A stretch of DNA of 64,000 nt from Liquidambar formosana (GCA_039720395.1 CM077832.1:31989316-32053315); one strand, 5' to 3'. Shown: positions 10,860-24,657, counted from the stretch's first letter. The notes: generated from the letters alone by a model not told the origin. A program made the numbers and translations.

Positions 10860-13800
10860 AATATTAATATATTATACTCCATATAAGTATTATTCAATGA
10901 ATAGTAATACTTATTCATTGAATAATAATACTTATTTAATAATTTCTTACCTTTTACCAAAAAAAAAAAAAAAAAAAAAAAACCCGAGAGCTGGACCCTT
11001 TTTTCCGGTTCCAGTTTAGATTTCGAGGGGCTGTTTGGGAATCCTGGAGATTGGTTCAGACTGGTTTTGAACTAGTTTCATTGTCTAGTTCATGTTCAAA
11101 TAAATTTATATTGGAACTGTTTTCAGTTTGTAGGCTGTCTGGTTAAAACTGGGTTCTGGCCTGGTTCATCTTCTGAAGCTGTTTGGTTAAGATTCACCTC
11201 TTATTAGCTATTTGTAGCAAAGAAGAAATAAAGCAAAGTTCTCATCCCATCCAAATATACAATGTATCATAGTTCATTCTTCTTGCAAAACTATTATTTC
11301 ACTACTAGTAGTACGTATTTTTTGTGTGTTAGAAGAATAAAATAAAAAGCTAAACGAGAAAAAAAAAAAAAAATGGTTGTTTGTAGTCATAGTTTGGGGC
11401 TTATAATTTAGGTATTTCTCAGAAAGAAAAAAAGGAAGAAGAGGAAAATAATTTAGAAAGAAAAATCAAAAGAGAGCTTCATAAAGACAAAAAGATTGAA
11501 AACTGAAAAGCAAAAACCCACACAAACCTTTTCCTACGGTGGATTAGAAGTAGAAGAAGACGAAGAAAGAGAAGATAAGAATCAGAAGCAAAATCAAAAG
11601 AGAACTTGCCGAAGAAAAAAGATTGAAAAGGAGGCACCTTTTTCCATTGTGGATTTTCCCCAATTCAATTTTGAGGAGAGAGACCAGTTGCTACTGTGAG
11701 GGGAGAGAGAAAGAGAGAGAGAGATATGGATTGAAAAGAGAAAGGGAGGGAAAGGCTGAGCGAGGAGGGAAAGTGAAAAAAAAAAATCTGCAGAGAGCAG
11801 ATTTTTGGTGTTTTCAGTAACTCTCCCATCTGGTTTTTATGAAAATCAGCTATCACCCGGACCAATATCAACCTGCTTTTTCACCCCAAATTCAAACAAC
11901 TTAAAACTTGGTAGCTGACTTGACTAGACTTACCAAACACTCTGCCTAGAGTTTTGGACCGTCCTTGCACTCAGAAAAACCAGATATGAAGGTTGCCAAA
12001 GACCCCCTGAAGGACCAAATTAGTTCAGTCCGGAGCAGATTTTCCCCTGGCCCGGCCCGGACTGACTTGCAGTCCTAATTGCATTAGCATCTATAGCGGT
12101 CTTTAGAGAGCCTAGTGATGCTGCTATTGAACTCATCCTTTCATTCAATTGAATTAAACCCTTCGTGGTGTTGGCATAATCTTGAGACAAAGCTTCAACT
12201 TTAGACAAAAGCTCAGCGTTTGTAACCATGGTTGTTGAAGTAGGATATTTCGCTCTGATACCAAACTGATGCAGCACAACTAAGAATAATGTTGTATGTG
12301 GCTGTTATGGTGGGCTTAAGGCTTGTGAATTTAGGTTTTGAAGTGTGGAAGGCTTTGTGGGTAAACTAGGGTTGGAGTAGGCCAAGGTTTAAAGGTTTTA
12401 GGTGGCTGGAATTTCAATAAATAGTTACTGGAATATCTGGGCAGCAGCTACTTTAAGGTTTACAATGCTAGGGTAAAGGCTTATGGTATGGCAATGGAGT
12501 TAGGGTTGTGGGAGTACTGTTTTAGGTTGAAAAGACTATGAGAATAGGGTCTAGTTGTGGGTTAATTGGAAAATGCAGCACGATAGAGGATTGGAGAAAA
12601 GAGAAAGAAGAAGAAGTAGAAGAAGAAGAGAGAAGCTAGGCAAGCATGCCTTCAATAACCAAATCAAAATACTCAATATTTGATTAAACAAAGTCTAAAA
12701 ACAACACTAACCACTGTGGAAGCCAACTAGGACTCAAACTCTACTAAAATAAATAGTTTCTAAACTCTTAATGGACTCAAACTAGGAAGTAACGAAAATA
12801 GGAACTTTTAGAAATTAGAAAACTACCAAATTAGAAAATAGAAAATTTGTAAAATTACTAAAATACCCCTAGCCGTAAAATTATTCCCATACAATAAATA
12901 TCCCAAATAACTCATAATCTCCCTTTCTTCTTAACATGCTCTTCATCAGGGGGGGTTATGATGTGACCTTTCTAAGTGCCAGGTGGACTTGCAGGCTTAG
13001 CTCTCAGGACAACCTGCCCTTATGGCCTCCAGACTTGTAACATCAGTCATCTTGATGTTAGACCTTGATTTGTACAAGGTATGTTTGTGTCTTTGTGATT
13101 GGGTATTGCAGGGCATATTGCCTATGACATGCCATCTCCTGTTCAATTGACATGACTCTTGTCCAAACCCCAAATTGGCTAAGGCAAGAAGGCTGTCTCA
13201 ATGTAAGCTTGGGGTTCCTTCCAACCCTAGTGAGCCTCATCTCTTAGTCCATACCAAGACCTCGAGTTATCTCATGATCGATTGATCGTGAGGTCACTTT
13301 CCAATGATCTAGTGTCTAAAGCACCGAGCTCTTTTATCGAGCTCTTAGGGCCTTCTCTCAACTGAGGCAGGTGTGAAGCACAAAGGTGAAGAGCTCACTA
13401 CCAGCTTGAGAGGGACCTTGGTGATGTTAGTTCTTCCTCGCCTCCCACCTCAAGGTGAACATCCACTAAATGGACCTCTTTTCTTGGCACTTTCACTAAA
13501 GGAATCCTCTTTTATCATGCAACAAGCTCGATCCGTTCTCGCGATGTGCTTGTGCTCTGCATATGACCTGCACATGACCTCGAGGGCACACGTCAAGCTC
13601 TCATTTACCAAGGCTATTTTTGCACATTTCCAAGTCGAAGTTTGACTCCTGGCCACCATGATTGGTCCATGTAGCACAAGCTGATTGGTTCAAATTTTTA
13701 TGTATGAATAACAATGTTAAAGAGAGTTATCTGCTTTGGATTGAAAGGCCTTTATTTAGGTTATTGGACAGGATCTCATTGTCTCATAGTTATTTTTTAT

Positions 13801-14524
13801 GGATGCAACTTTTCTGGTTGAAATGGCCAGATTTTTTATTGAATGCACTGTATCAATAGATGTCTTTGTCAATGGTGTTTTGCACCCATGGGTGAGATTT
13901 ATTATCATGCTTAGGTAGGGACTATTTGAGATTTAGTTCGTTTGATTCACATGCACTTGGTAGGTTTCTGGATTGCGCTATAGTTCTGGAAAGCAAAATA
14001 ATCTCAACCTTATTCATCAACTAGGAAAAGCAATAATAGTCTCCACTCTCCACTTCATAGATTGGTACGTCTACAGAGAAAGGCAGTCTTGCATTGCGTT
14101 ATTTTATAGAGAAAAACTAGTAGTAAGTTCCTTTCCCCACTTTTTCCTTGGTTGTAGGTGAACTTTACGCAGTTGCATGCAGCCCAACAGATGCAACATT
14201 AGTGGCAACAGGGGGAGGAGATGACAAAGGATTTCTTTGGAAGATCGGTCGAGGAGATTGGGCTTTTGAACTCCAAGGTATGTGTGTGATACCACTGATA
14301 CATAGTTTAATTTCTCCATTGTTCACTACTATTGTTATGAGTTTTGTTCAAATTAAATCAAATGCATAATTCTGCCCTTAACCCTAAAATACGCATGAGA
14401 CCAGTGATCTGTAGATGGGTAGAGTTATCACATTTTAACATTGGCACGGGTGTTAAGATGCTGCAACTCCCTGAAATTTGGACATGGAACATGGCTATAT
14501 ATGTATGTGTTTGTGAATATATCT

Positions 14525-14561
<37 letters not shown>

Positions 14562-17500
14562 CTGAGTTTGAATTTGTGTGTATAAAAGATCCTCAAAGAA
14601 TAAAATAATGCATGATATAATTATTCTGACACACTAATTGTTAATAGGGGGAATTGTCCTATGTATCGTAGGCAGAAATTGAATCTTACTTCCTTGATCA
14701 CTTATGCCTCATCTGAACATGTTCAAAACTTTTGTGCAGGTCATAAGGATTCTGTGTCTAATGTAGCCTTTAGTACTGATGGACAGTTGCTTGCATCTGG
14801 AAGCTTTGATGGACTTATTCAAGTCTGGGACATATCTTCAGGAAATCTCAAATGCACACTTGAAGGTCCTGGAGGGGGTATTGAGGTGAAATTTTTGTAT
14901 TTTTTATGGTGCTTTTGTCATATTGTTATTTAACGAAGATTGTGTATGAATTATGTTACTGCTCAGTGGGTGAGGTGGCATCCAAGAGGACATTTGATAT
15001 TGGCTGGTTCAGAGGATTCCACTGTTTGGATGTGGAATGCTGACAAAAGTGCCTATCTTAATATGTTTTCAGGTCATGGTAGTAGTGTGACCTGTGGTGA
15101 TTTTACCCCCGATGGTACTACACTAGTTTTTTCTTTTATTATTTTTCTGTCTAGAACTTATGTGCATTTATTTATTTAATTATGGGTTCCCTGATTGCTC
15201 AAGGTAAAACAATCTGTACTGGTTCTGATGATGCAACTTTGAGGATATGGAATCCAAGGAATGGTGAAAACATTCATGTTGTTAGAGGTATGTGTTCATA
15301 ATTCTGTTTAAAAATTTTATTTTTTATTTTTCCTTCCATGTTGGTGCGATTGAAGTTTTAGACTCTGAATTATATATATATATATATATATGCTAGCAAA
15401 TCACCATGCTCGATGGTCTGCAAAGTGTTTATGGCAACTGGAAATGTTAACAGAATTTTAATATATGCTCAGTGCTCTGCCCAGAATTTTAATATATGTT
15501 CGATGCAAAGTGTTTTTCCGTTCCATGTTTTTTATATATGCTCGATGCCCTGCACAGAATTTTCAAAGCCAGAAAGGAAGAAGCGAGGAATTATGACCTC
15601 CTTGCTCTACTTTTGATCTGATCTTTTGATAGGTGCAATATCTTGTTCCAACATAGATATTTAGCTTATGATACCAAAATTATCAGATATGATGAGCACA
15701 GGAACCCCAGATTCAAAAAAAAAAGGAAAAAAAAGGAGCTTTATTGTTGCCCAAAATGGTGTCCAGCCTGACATGTTTGTTATTGTGTTTGACACAGCAA
15801 AGGATGTGCTAAAATTGGTGTCCTTGATTTCACACAATCAAATTGTTAGCCCTGCTAGAATGAGTAGCAATTGGCAAAGCATTCTGTGAAGTTCACTACA
15901 TACTCATGTAAGCCGTACATTGTACATGCGAGACGAGTAGCAAATGTGGGTTTTATCCCTTGACAGTATGCCCCCAACCCTGACCATGATATACAGCCTG
16001 GCCCGAGGTCCCAAGGCTTGAATGTTAGTCATTAAGCTTCTGTCATTACCTGAATATTCATAATCTAAACGTGATTTTTTTTTTTTAGCTTGTTATTATT
16101 TTTTTTTTATTATTTAAGGTCTACACAAACTTCCAAACATTGTAAACTTGTACCAGTCTTCCCCCCCCCCCCCCCCCCCCCCCCATCCTAATTTGAGTAA
16201 TGTCAATAACATGAATGCATGAGATTCAAATTAAGGAGGAATTTGGATGAGGAGACAGTCAGGACTGATAACCAATAGTATATTTATATACTAATTTTGA
16301 TATTTCATTGTGATTATCCATGCGGACTGATAAATTTAGTAGGATGTTTCCTGGAGAAGTAATCTAGGTGGCCAGAGGGGATAGACACTATTAAAATGTT
16401 GCATAAAAGCTCCATTCTAATAAAAATAAAGTGTAATGTTAAATTGCAGTAACAAGACCAGCTTTGCCTTATTTGGAAGGATATTACGCATCCAGGAAAT
16501 AAGATGGTCATAGGATAATGTATATTAGAGATGGGAATGTTGAGATAGTCTTGTAACAATAGAAACAATATCTGAACTGTTTCGAGCATTTTATGGAGCA
16601 GTCAGGAGCATTTTCAGTTGGTGATGAAGTTAAAGCGATTGACTGCAACAGTTAGACTTAGAATACTAATGGCAAAACTTGTATGAATAATTGACCTTAT
16701 GTGAGTTATAGAGGAAGCTGACAAGAGCCTTCATAGAAATAATAATAAGACAAAAAATTTAATTTTTCAGCTGAATAAATATTTTAGTAGTGCAGAATTG
16801 ACTAATGGCCAAACACTCTGGATTTTGGCAAATGTGTAATTTCGATCTGTGTAAAATGTGATTCAGTATGCATTTTGCCAAGCTTAAGCCTATGGAGAAC
16901 ACCTTAAGGCGGAGACTTGTAGGGATAATAACTTGGGGTTTTGTTTCTCGCAATGTAAGGGGTGCTAGAGATGTTTACCTTGTCCCTTGAAAATTGCCTC
17001 ACTGTGAGATTTGCACATCAGACATTAGTAAAAATAAGATTCTTTAGCAGAAGTGAAACTTAAAAATAATTATCTTCCATGTATAAATTAATAGTTTGGT
17101 CTAAAAGTTCTTACACATTTTAGGTTATTAGGACAATAGAAAGGCCAAAAACAACGTAGGTTGAAGCGGTGAGAAAAGACATGAGGGCACATGAATTATT
17201 TAGGAAATGGCCCTAGATAGAGCTGAATGGCGAAGAAGGGTTTGTGTAGCCAACTTGAAGCAGGTGGTATTCAAGGCTTTGGTAAATTGAGTTGAGCTGA
17301 AAACACTTCTTAGGCTCCATTCCATACCCTTGTAGTCATCCAATCATTTTTAGGCCAGTTGCTTGTATTTTTTTCACTTAAATATATGAAAAACTTTAAA
17401 ATTGAAATCTGAAACATGGATCAAGAAGTGAGCATTTGCTTTGTAAGTAGATTTAATTAAAAGACAAGTCTTAGGAGCGACTGGCAATTATTATATGTAG

Positions 17501-18953
17501 CTTGACAACAAGAGAACATTAAACAAAATGGTTCAGCAATAATGTTTTAGATATCGCAAAAATAGCATACGTGTACATTTTTATACATGTGCTCAACAAT
17601 CATATACATTTCTGTGGGTGTGTGCTTTGAATTATATTCTCTCTCTCTCTGTCTCTCTCCTTTTTTTCTTTTCTTTTTTTGGTAGGGGGGGGATGGGGGC
17701 ACTGAATTTCTAATTGAAGTCAATTTTTGGTGAAAATCAAGAGAGCTTGAGGTTTAAGACTCAACAGCGAGATACACTTTGTGCTGCTGCTTAATCTCTT
17801 AAGTTTATGAGAATCTTCTTTCTTGCTTTATGATAATTCCTTCATGATTTGTTTAAAATTTTATTTTTATTTTTTTGGTCAAAAATTGAATTGAATGGTA
17901 AAATTTTGAAAATGTCATGGTAAAATTTTGAAAATGTCAAACTTCTGGTAAAATGATTTCTATTCCAAATGAATAGGTTAAAATTGGTGTAAAAAATTTG
18001 CAAGTTTTGAAATAGCCTCATTTTAAAATCATATGCAGAAGTTTCAAAATTCCAACCCTTGTTTTGCTACTAATATTCATGACAGATTTTGCTATTGACC
18101 AATAAGCATTTGGATGGATCTTTTGTTTTTATTTCCTGCTTCTTGAGATAGTGTTGCTTCTTCTCTCTTATATTTATCCCAATCTTAGGACATTATTATT
18201 ATTATTGATATGTACTTTTTTATGAAAATGTCTAAGTCATTAATTCTGTGTTTGTCATCGTGGTAATCCCTTTTATTTATATGTACAAAGAAACCCTATA
18301 CCCCAATTTACGTTTAGCCCTACTTCCTTTTATTTATAACACAAAGAAACCCTACACCTAGGGATGTAATCGTTTTGGTTTCGTTAAGTGTGGAGGGGTT
18401 TTTTGGACCGAGCCGAAGTGATCGGTTTTGCTATATTTGCAACCGACACCAACTATCCATTGGCAAAAACCATGCATTTTGGTTTCGTTCAATGGTGGTT
18501 CAGTTTGGTCGGTGATTCGGTTTTTATCAAAAGAAGAAAACGTCTTCAGGAGAGTAGTGGAAGACATCTCCGGTGAGATGAATGGATAGAGAAGGAGAGG
18601 GATCACAAAGAAAGCCCCAAACAAAAACTTACGCAATAGAAAATTTAAATACAAGAAAACACCACCCCCAAAAAAAAAAAAAAAAAAAAAAAAAACCTCT
18701 ACAAAATGCATTTTACTGGCGATGTTTTGCGCATCTCCAGTGTTGTCACTGGTGAGATGAAGCGAGAGAGGAGTGAGATCCCGACAAGAGAGAGCCCAAA
18801 AAAAACTGAGAGGCAATGAGAATAATAAAAACGAAATATCCAAAACAAGGGAGGAAAAAAAAAAAAAAAAAAAAAACTCCAAAATCTTACCAGTGTAGTG
18901 TGCAGCATGCTAGCATCTCCGCATTCCGGCGAAAGAGAAGGGAATGAGCACAG

Positions 18954-18993
<40 letters not shown>

Positions 18994-21900
18994 GAGAGGA
19001 GAGGAGAGAGGGTGTACTGGTTATCTTGGAAAGTGAGAATAAAGGACAGTAAGAAGAAAGTCAAAGCTTCCCGGAGAAGCTTTTCACATGTAACGAGGAG
19101 ATGCTGCTGATATGAAATAATGATGTCCCCCTTTCTCTATTATTATTTTTGCTTCTCACCTCTAATTCGGTTGGTTTCATTATAATTATATAATGAATCA
19201 GCGACCAAACGGAAAACCGGTTTTTAAAAAAAATACAAACCACAACCGACCAAAATAAGAACAAAACTGGCCGAAATCGCTCGGTTCGGGCCGGTTTATC
19301 AGTTTGACCGGTTTTTCTTTCATCCCTACCTATACCCCACGTTACGTCTAGCTCCGTTAAGCCTTTTTGTATCTACGCATTTTTATTTTCCCTGATGAAG
19401 TCAAAATTTTATTAAAAAAGGGCAAAAGCCCATATACACGCAAGGTATACGAAGAAAACACAAAAAACAGAAAAATTACAAAGAGAGTATCAAGAAAAGA
19501 ATGGAAGGAATTCGGGTTAATAAATCCAGCTGTATCTTTCCGTCGAAAACGAAAGGCAACTATAAGAAGCTTCAACTTATCCACCACAAAATCCACTTCA
19601 TAAAAAAAATTCTACCGTTCCTTTCCTTCCAAAGAGACCAAAAAATAGCATGTGGCTCAGTCTTCCACACCAATAAAGAATGTCTATTTGCACTCTTACA
19701 CCACCAGCCATCTACTCATTTGATTGCGTAAATAAATCAACCCTCTCCGTTTGCTGAATAACTTTTTCAGTTGAAGATCTCAACTATAGCACAATTGACA
19801 CTCGAGGGGAGTTTTATTTACCATTTGATGAATTACTTTGATCTTAATTTTGTCTTCTTCTTGTCTCACCTTTATCAATTTGCTTTTTTTTTTTCCATGT
19901 CTAGAAGTCAACAGATAGGTTGTGTCATGACTCATGAGTTGGATGTTTGAAAGAGTGATTAAATTGACTGTTCACCCTCAAGACTTGTGCTATAATTTAA
20001 ATGTCTTAGACATTAAGTTTTGTCATGGTTAAACTCTAAACAAAATTTAAAAATATTAAAAACAAGTGCCAAAATGAACCAACAAAAGAAAACAAGTTTT
20101 AGAAAAGCATTGAAAAATTATATAAATGCTGGAAATTTTTAAATGACTTTAACTGATGGCTAACAACAAAGCTGGGAAGAACTTAAGCTTTTGGTGGTAG
20201 AAGGCCTTCAATATGTTCACCAGAGATAACACATACAAGTTATCTTGGCCAACTAAGGCAAATTCAAGTACTAAATGTCCTCTTTCGTAGTGAAAGGCTT
20301 GAGATTCGTTGAAAACTCCCAGTTGGTCCTCGAAGGCTCAAAGTTGTAGTAGGAAGTGTGGGGGCCTTAATTTTTCAATTGGAAATATAATAAAACAAGG
20401 AGGTAGGAGGATCATTGGATTGTGCCGAAAACCAAAAAATTAGGTCATGAAAGTGAGTAGGAAGCTAAATCGAAGAATATAGTAGAAGAAGAAGAAGAAG
20501 AGAGAGAGAGAGAAAGAGGTACCTTATTGTTGGGGGTCCCTAGTGATGCTATCCAAGGAAGTGGAGTCGTAACTCTTGTCATAGTTGCTTGAGGGTTTCT
20601 CTTTCGGAAAAACCTTCTCTTCATTTTTATATTTTTCCTTTTTTCACTAAGCCCTTTTATGTATGGGTCACAGGATCAACATACACAATTGTTTACACTA
20701 GTTTTTAGATAACCTCTCTCCAATTCATATTTTGTGAGAACCAACGTTGGATTAGATAGTCTTCCCATATAGGGCATGCACTCAAAAAATCAAAAGTTGA
20801 TTCGAGACTTGCTGCCATTCAATCCAAAAACTTGTCTTTTTATAATCACTAAAAATCTCACATTTATGGATGAAGTGGCTCTTTGTCTCGAATCAACTTG
20901 CTTTTTTGAGTGCATGCCCTATATGGGAAGACTATCTAATCCAACGTTGGTTCTCGCAAAATATGAAGTGGAGATATGTTATCTAAAACCTTGTGTAAGA
21001 ATTTATATAAAAAAATTGTGTATGTTGATCCTAACCTTATATATATAATATTATGACAATACTCTCGTAAAATTAGAATGTTTTCAAATCTACCCCTCAT
21101 CATATTTACTTTATGGCCAAATCCCATATCTTAAAATTTGGGAATTTGATGAATCTGACTTGTAGACATTCACCTACACCCAAAACTTGCTCACGAGTTC
21201 ATGTAGAGCAAAATATGATTTCAACGGGTATTGTAATTTGAACTTTCAACTGGATACTTTATGATCTCGTTTGCAAAGACAGTTGAATTTAAAAATGAAG
21301 AATAAGAAACTAGACAAAGACCTAAATAATGTGTTTTTTGTATTATTTCCATCTTCGATTATCCTAAAGGAGACATTGCTGTTGTTGGTTCCCTCAATGG
21401 TCTATTATGTGTAAGCAAGCTGCAGAGAATGTAGACCATCATTTTTTCACATTGTCCAGATTGGCTGGGGGATTGTGGAGGAAACTTTTTCAGATTAGTG
21501 GTGAGTGTTGGGTCTCTCCGAGTTGCTCCTCTAAGATGTTTGAGATTGGTTTTGTGGGTTTTGGGAGGGATAAGAAAGGAGTTACTTTGTGGAGGTGTGC
21601 TATTCTTGCTCTGTTGTGGGTTGTTGGGTTGGAGAGGAATGTTAGAGTTTTTGAAGATAAGGAAGAGTTTTTGGATGGGTTGTGGGATTGAGTTTATTTC
21701 TTTGCTTCTTTTTGGGCTTTGGTTTCCAAGGCTTTTAAGGAAATTCTTTTGTTTGAGAGATTGGTTATTGGTTTGTGCTAGTTAGGTGTTTTTTTCATTT
21801 TTCTTTGTGTTCTTGGTGGACCGCTTAACCTCCTTGTTGCATTTGGTTTTCTTCTTTTCTTATTAAATTTTCGTCGTTGTTGATAAATATATATATCAAA

Positions 21901-23277
21901 AGGCATCTTCAAAATAATCATTCATTGACAAATTTAGTTATGAGGATTGTCATTGTTAGAATCACTTGATGGTATGTATCAATACTCTAGGACAGGATTA
22001 TTATTGGAAATGAGGTCCACAAGCTTCGCTTAAAATTATTTTTTGAAATAAGGTCCACAAGCTTTATCACATATGAAACATCATAGTTATTCAAGAATTC
22101 AAATTATTATTGGAAATAAGTTCCACAAGTTTCATCACAAATAAAACAACATCATGATTATCCAAAGTCTTTTTGTTGAAGATTGAAAGATTATCCAGTT
22201 GAGAATGTGTGAATCACGGTATCTAATACAGATGACAAGGCAATGCCTGTTGAGGCATTCTGCACATGGATTTTGGGACCCATATTTGCCTCCTACTCGC
22301 TTGAGTGACCCAATTTTTCGTTGTTTAGTACAATCCGGCCATCCACTTCCTTGTCTCCATTTTATTGTAATTTCCAAATGGAAAATTGATGGCTGCAACA
22401 CTTCCTACTACAACTGTGAGACTTCCATGAATAGCTGGGAGTTCTGATCAATCCCAGGCCTATCTATTTGTGGTTGTGTCAGCTGGCCAAGACAACCTGT
22501 ATGGATTGTCTCTGGTGAACATACTAAAGGCCTTTTACCCCCAAAATCTTATCTTTCTCAGCTTTGTTGTTCCATCTATTGCACCATTCTGGCTGGGAGG
22601 CCTTTAGAATTTGAGCTTGTCTACCATTTACAGTACTCACTTATGCACCGTATAAAGGAATGAATTTGACCAGGCAGCTGTTGATACCCCTTCATGGATA
22701 TAACTTGTATTGCGCAGGCAGCATATGAGACTACTTTCATCCTTTTACCTTGATTGGAGTATTGCCTTTCTAGTTAATTGGTGCCGTTGTAATATAAAAC
22801 ATTCATCATTTTGAAGAATGTTTCGTTATTATTAAGCGAGAAACTGGATGAATTGTTTCTCTGATCTGGAATATTTTTGTCTCTGTTTGAGAGAAACTTA
22901 TTAAAATTGTTGGTGCTTCTTTTTGGGTTTTTGTTTGACATTCATGATCATGTTTTTTGCTGTTTAGGGCATCCATATCATACTGAAGGACTGACATGCT
23001 TAGCAATTAACTCTGATTCAACTCTTGCCCTTTCTGGTTCAAAAGATGGTTCTGTCCATATTGTGAATATAACAACTGGAAAGGTTTGAATTCTTGTTGC
23101 ATCTGACCCTTCTTGTTTTCATATCTATCAATAGTTCTTTTGTGCAGTTGATTTAGACAATTTAATATTAATTTTAACCAAGTTGCTTTTTTTCCATCCA
23201 TAGGTTGTTAGTTCTTTGCTTGCTCACTCAGATTCTATTGAATGTGTTGGGTTTGCACTAAGGTATGTTTATTATGC

Positions 23278-23313
<36 letters not shown>

Positions 23314-24607
23314 CCACACACACACCCACACCCAAAAGAACAGTTAATTGCCTCGTGCCTACATGTCAAAGAAATCCACCCTACTTACTCTTAAATTGTG
23401 AATCAAAGAAAATTTTCAGCTTTTGCAATTAAATAAGATGCACCTTATTAGTATACCAGACCAGAAACTTTCTTTGCATTACCATTGTCTACAGTGTAGT
23501 CAAGTTCAAGTACCACTTGATGAACTTTTTTCATCATCATGTGCATGCTACTTCTGTTTTAAAATTGAGATATACTCTAGGACTTTTAAAATTTTGAAAT
23601 CTGATTTTATTTAAATGAGCACTGTTAATTTATAATATATGTTGGATAGAAAAGAATAAGAACTTGAAAAGTTTCCAAGTTACGCAATTATATATCGATC
23701 AACAATCTTTGAAATAAATATTTGTCCCCAATTGGCTTGTACTTTGTGGAAGCTACTTAGTCTGTCAGTATATAAGTGAATCTATGAACCTTGATATATG
23801 TACATATAAATAATACATCCATACATTTATATACCTATACATAAATAGTCTACATACGTGTGTGTGTGTGCGCGCGCGCGCGCGTGTTCATGCGTTGCCA
23901 AAATGGGGTGAAAGCAACTAAACAAGTGTGCAAAGTCTAGTAGTTTAATAGTAAAGTCTATGCAGATACACACGTATACATATGTTAGTGACTGTTTAGA
24001 TGTTTAATTAGCTGCGCGACCTTAAAACACTTTAAAAAACTCTATTTCTAAACCAATTAATGAAATTGATTAATACTTAAGGAATGATTTGTATTTTTGG
24101 CCAAAATTTCTGATTGCCCTCTGTCATTGGCTTCTTGGACTTTGGGTGAGCATAGTTTTTTCCAGTTAATAGGTTTTAACAGGTAATGAGAAAATCAGAA
24201 ATCGTATTATAGTGCATACCAGAAGTATGAAATAGGAAATGCATGGCAGTATGAATGTGTGTATCATAAGATGTGAGTTTGCTGGAGTGGTAATGTATGT
24301 GAGCAAGGCCGTTGAGAGGGCTTCTCCTGAGTGCACCCCTGCTGCCCATTAGATTTAATCTTGGAGATATGTGCCAGCAGAGATAGTGACGAATGGAGCA
24401 TCTGTTAGATGCACAAAACAAGGCACCAAACTACCAAAGTCCCCTCTCTTTGTTTCTAGAGAACTCAGCCCAGACACACTCTCTCCCCTCCCTCCTTCTC
24501 TCTCTTTCCTCTCTATCTGTATTCCCTTATTGCAACTCACTGGAGAGTGACCAAAATCTTTCTCCAGCTGATCCGGGTAAAAAGTCTTTTTTAGTTTTCT
24601 TGACCCT

Positions 24608-24657
<50 letters not shown>

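Larger units (their letters stand above)
10059..12077. mobile_element. hAT-like non-autonomous element (TAGGGGTGCAA ends) inside the LTR retrotransposon
   Basis: The ends are TAGGGGTGCAAC on the left and, reading in from the right, TAGGACTGCAAG. The 8-mers outside them, GTTGCAAT (10051-10058) and ATTGCATT (12078-12085), match at 6 of 8 positions, fitting an aged hAT target duplication. Sequence near both ends is unusually rich in GGTCCG/GGCCCGG/AACCGG words. The middle contains the fold-back insertions at 10233-10814, an A-tract (10960-10982) and purine-rich tracts (11420-11800). No transposase is present. Confidence 0.6.
9570..12229 (-). pseudogene. Gag-like or element-specific ORF of the LTR retrotransposon, split by an hAT-like insertion
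   Basis: On the minus strand an ATG at 12229 opens a frame (MVTNAELLSKVEALSQDYAN and about 30 more residues, probably a short coiled coil). It runs to the hAT-like insertion at 12077 and continues on the far side from about 10058 to a stop at 9570 (MGGTKLPLDLQEVPHQ... to ...LQHFKIRG). The two halves read on across the insertion site. The product is lysine- and glutamate-rich in the middle (EKNKKEDDDSTKSKELD), and I see no CCHC knuckle or protease motif. The ORF reaches almost to the 3' LTR, so pol is absent. Function unknown. Confidence 0.6.
8787..12948 (-). mobile_element. Non-autonomous LTR retrotransposon with iMet-tRNA primer site
   Basis: Two direct repeats, 8787-9547 and 12267-12948, both begin TGATGCAGCACAAC and end CTTCATCA as read on the + strand, giving the TG...CA ends of LTRs. 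A GGGGG duplication flanks the element (8782-8786 and 12949-12953). Inside the right LTR the + strand reads GCTCTGATACCA (12252-12263). Its complement, TGGTATCAGAGC, is the classic initiator-methionine tRNA primer-binding site, so the element runs on the minus strand. No protease, reverse transcriptase or integrase is visible. Without the nested hAT-like element, only about 0.7 kb of internal sequence remains. It is therefore a small non-autonomous (LARD/TRIM-like) element. Confidence 0.85.
7307..14157 (+). other. Intron 3 of the AAMP-like gene (6.85 kb, transposon-filled)
   Basis: It starts GTATGG after exon 3 and ends at TTGTAG before exon 4. It contains an LTR retrotransposon (8787-12948) with further nested insertions. 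Before it, about 7725-8290 is rich in repeated CTCGAGC/AAGCTTGAGC-type words and looks like an old non-autonomous element with no clear ends. The stretches 8395-8786 and 12954-13690 are less AT-rich than ordinary intron and carry short open frames that I do not recognise. 13690-14157 looks like ordinary intron. Confidence 0.75.
15288..22967 (+). other. Intron 7 of the AAMP-like gene (7.7 kb)
   Basis: The intron begins GTATGT and ends TTTTAG-like (TGTTTAG) before exon 8. It holds an hAT-like element (18359-19328), two LINE 3' fragments (19375-19740 minus, 21365-21895 plus), a LINE tail remnant (17130-17290) and a palindromic MITE (20665-21037). It also has a 24-base C run (16161-16184) and a short local repeat (about 15395-15565). 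15640-17120 and 21900-22967 show nothing I can assign. Confidence 0.75.

Noticed and set aside
14344..14565. Open frame with a His-Thr or Cys-Val repeat
   Set aside because: It is produced by the CA microsatellite at 14526-14560 inside intron 4.
18358..18908. Phe-rich minus-strand frames
   Set aside because: They are caused by A-tracts within the hAT-like element. There is no transposase similarity.
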